This document shows, piece after piece, positions 9,714 through 10,447 of a stretch of 10,447 nucleotides of DNA (its first letter is position 1; every line of letters begins with the position of its first letter). This stretch comes from Gemmatimonadota bacterium. Its GTDB lineage: Bacteria > Gemmatimonadota > Gemmatimonadetes > Longimicrobiales > Gaopeijiaceae. The position numbers were made by a program, and so were the translations under genes. The stretch is taken from contig JAHHMJ010000451.1 of the NCBI GenBank assembly GCA_018678395.1, positions 1 to 10,447 of the forward strand, in the 5' to 3' direction. Under the pieces are notes generated by a model. That model worked only from the letters and a program-made list of their open reading frames with translations. It did not search any database and was not told the origin of the DNA.

Positions 9714-10252
9714 TTCGTGCGGGGATCGAAGGGAATCTCGGCAGCGTGACGGAAGTCGGGGCCCTTTCGCTGGAGCACCCGGTGCCACAGGCGGTCCGGG
9801 TCCTCCGTGAAGACGTCCTCGGCGAGGGCCGCTTCAACGAGCCAGGAGTCCTCGGCGAGCTCCTGTTCGAGCTGACCCGGCCCCCACCCCGCGTACCCCG
9901 CGAACACCCGGGCCCGCTCGAGCGCATCGGCCACGGCGGCTTCGACTTCGCCGATGAGGAAGCCCACGGCGCCGAAGACGGGCAGATCGGCCCGCGCGGG
10001 ATCCGAGAAATGCCCCAGCAGGACGGGGCTGGTCGGCTGGACCGGCCCACCCTGATACAGCCGCTCGCCAGGGTCGACCAGGCTTGCGAGCGGCGGGATC
10101 GCGTCCGCGACGGTGACATCGAGGGGGCGGTTGAGCACGACGCCCAGCGCACCCTCGGCGTTGTGCTCGCCGATCAGCACGACCGTGTGGCGGAAGTTCG
10201 GGTCGAACAGTCCGCCGCTGGATATCAGCAACTGGCCCCGCAAGCTCTTCAC
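9710..10252 (-). CDS. yqgE: YqgE/AlgH family protein (UPF0301)
   Basis: 180 residues, about the usual family length. Visible signatures: SLRGQLLISSGGLFDPNF (3-20), TVVLIGEH (23-30), GALGVVLNRP (34-43), LYQGGPVQ (65-72), VFAGYAGWGPGQLEQEL (116-132) and W137. The biochemical role is unsettled; AlgH was linked to alginate regulation in Pseudomonas, but the family is widespread and the mechanism is unknown. A cytoplasmic location is likely: there is no signal peptide or membrane segment. Start: GTG at 10252 gives MKSLRGQLLIS as in homologues, and GGAG lies 8 bases upstream. The open frame extends 54 codons further, to 10414, but that part is Arg/Pro/Gly-rich and unlike the family. It is first of a three-gene cluster with the GNAT and DUF1080 genes. 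Confidence 0.92.
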   Translation of the reverse strand: MKSLRGQLLISSGGLFDPNFRHTVVLIGEHNAEGALGVVLNRPLDVTVADAIPPLASLVDPGERLYQGGPVQPTSPVLLGHFSDPARADLPVFGAVGFLIGEVEAAVADALERARVFAGYAGWGPGQLEQELAEDSWLVEAALAEDVFTEDPDRLWHRVLQRKGPDFRHAAEIPFDPRTN

Positions 10253-10260
10253 GGCCTGGG

Positions 10261-10264
10261 CTCC
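10261..10264 (-). promoter_or_regulatory. Ribosome binding site of yqgE
   Basis: On the minus strand GGAG lies 8 bases before the GTG at 10252. Together with homology it fixes the start at GTG. Confidence 0.5.
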
Positions 10265-10286
10265 GTCGAGCGCATCGTGAGAGGGG

Positions 10287-10314
10287 AACGTAGCGCTTGA
10301 GGATGTGGCGGCAA
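10287..10314 (-). promoter_or_regulatory. Weak candidate promoter upstream of yqgE
   Basis: On the minus strand TTGCCG (10314-10309, 4 of 6) is followed after 16 bases by TACGTT (10292-10287, 3 of 6), about 35 bases before the yqgE start. Position is reasonable but the match is poor. Confidence 0.2.
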
Positions 10315-10447
10315 GCGGGGCCCGGGGCCCGGCGATGCGACGGAAATTCCCCACGCCCGATCGCGGGACACTTCCCACCCTCCGTGCGTTTCCCGGCCAC
10401 GCCGGGGCCCCCATCTTTGAACAACGGCATGAAGGCCGACCTCACAT

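Larger units (their letters stand above)
10253..10447. other. Region upstream of yqgE to the window edge
   Basis: 195 bases with no gene I can support. It holds the yqgE ribosome site, a weak candidate promoter, GGGCCC-rich repeats near 10316-10332 and a 6-bp hairpin (CCCGGC/GCCGGG around CAC, 10392-10406). At the edge, ATGAAGGCC on the plus strand (10429) might begin a divergent gene, and a minus-strand ATG at 10445 might begin a frame, but too little is visible to call either. Confidence 0.5.

Noticed and set aside
9175..10152. Upstream extension of the third DUF1080 frame
   Set aside because: It crosses the GNAT and yqgE genes in another frame and the lipobox near residue 29 marks the real N-terminus.
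10392..10406. CCCGGC/GCCGGG hairpin as a terminator
   Set aside because: The stem is only 6 bp, has no T-tract on either strand, and no gene end is visible beside it.
10253..10414. 54-codon N-terminal extension of yqgE from 10414
   Set aside because: Family length and N-terminal motif fit the GTG at 10252, which has GGAG 8 bases upstream.
9834..10445. 203-codon minus-strand frame overlapping yqgE
   Set aside because: It is in a different frame from a strong yqgE match and its translation is Arg/Gly/Pro-rich with no family features.

Overview
The window comes from a GC-rich bacterial chromosome with a Gram-negative type of cell envelope (three secreted or lipid-anchored proteins carry lipoboxes, and a YqgE/AlgH protein is present). 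The mix of DUF1080 hydrolases beside a Gfo/Idh/MocA oxidoreductase, a pyrophosphate-type phosphofructokinase, an FbaB-type aldolase and a monomeric isocitrate dehydrogenase would fit Gemmatimonadota or a similar high-GC phylum. That is an inference; no rRNA or other taxonomic marker is in the window. I see no mobile element, CRISPR array, tRNA or phage gene. Coding density is high and the longest gap is under 200 bases.

Layout, left to right. (1) Positions 1-2433, plus strand: the 3' part of a Gfo/Idh/MocA sugar oxidoreductase, then two DUF1080 (3-keto-glycoside hydrolase-like) proteins, one a lipoprotein and one with an N-terminal membrane anchor. All three genes overlap at their ends and read as one operon, plausibly for 3-oxidation and cleavage of glycosides. 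(2) 2417-4636, minus strand: monomeric NADP-type isocitrate dehydrogenase, converging on the operon with a 17-base overlap. (3) 4801-5745, plus strand: a lipoprotein of the alkaline phosphatase/type I phosphodiesterase superfamily, divergent from icd. It ends in a strong hairpin with its stop codon in the loop. (4) 8241-5789, minus strand: a two-gene operon, fbaB then a PPi-type phosphofructokinase, joined by a GTGA overlap. These are consecutive steps of upper glycolysis/gluconeogenesis and both are reversible. (5) 10252-8326, minus strand: yqgE, a GNAT acetyltransferase and a third DUF1080 lipoprotein, joined by 4-base overlaps (TTGA, ATGA).

Overall the window is central carbon metabolism (icd, fbaB, pfp) flanked by cell-surface or periplasmic sugar-processing genes. 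I find no convincing wholly new system. The items most worth a second look are the DUF1080/oxidoreductase operon with a third DUF1080 copy nearby, the coupled fbaB-pfp pair, the stop-codon hairpin, and the yqgE-GNAT-DUF1080 cassette.
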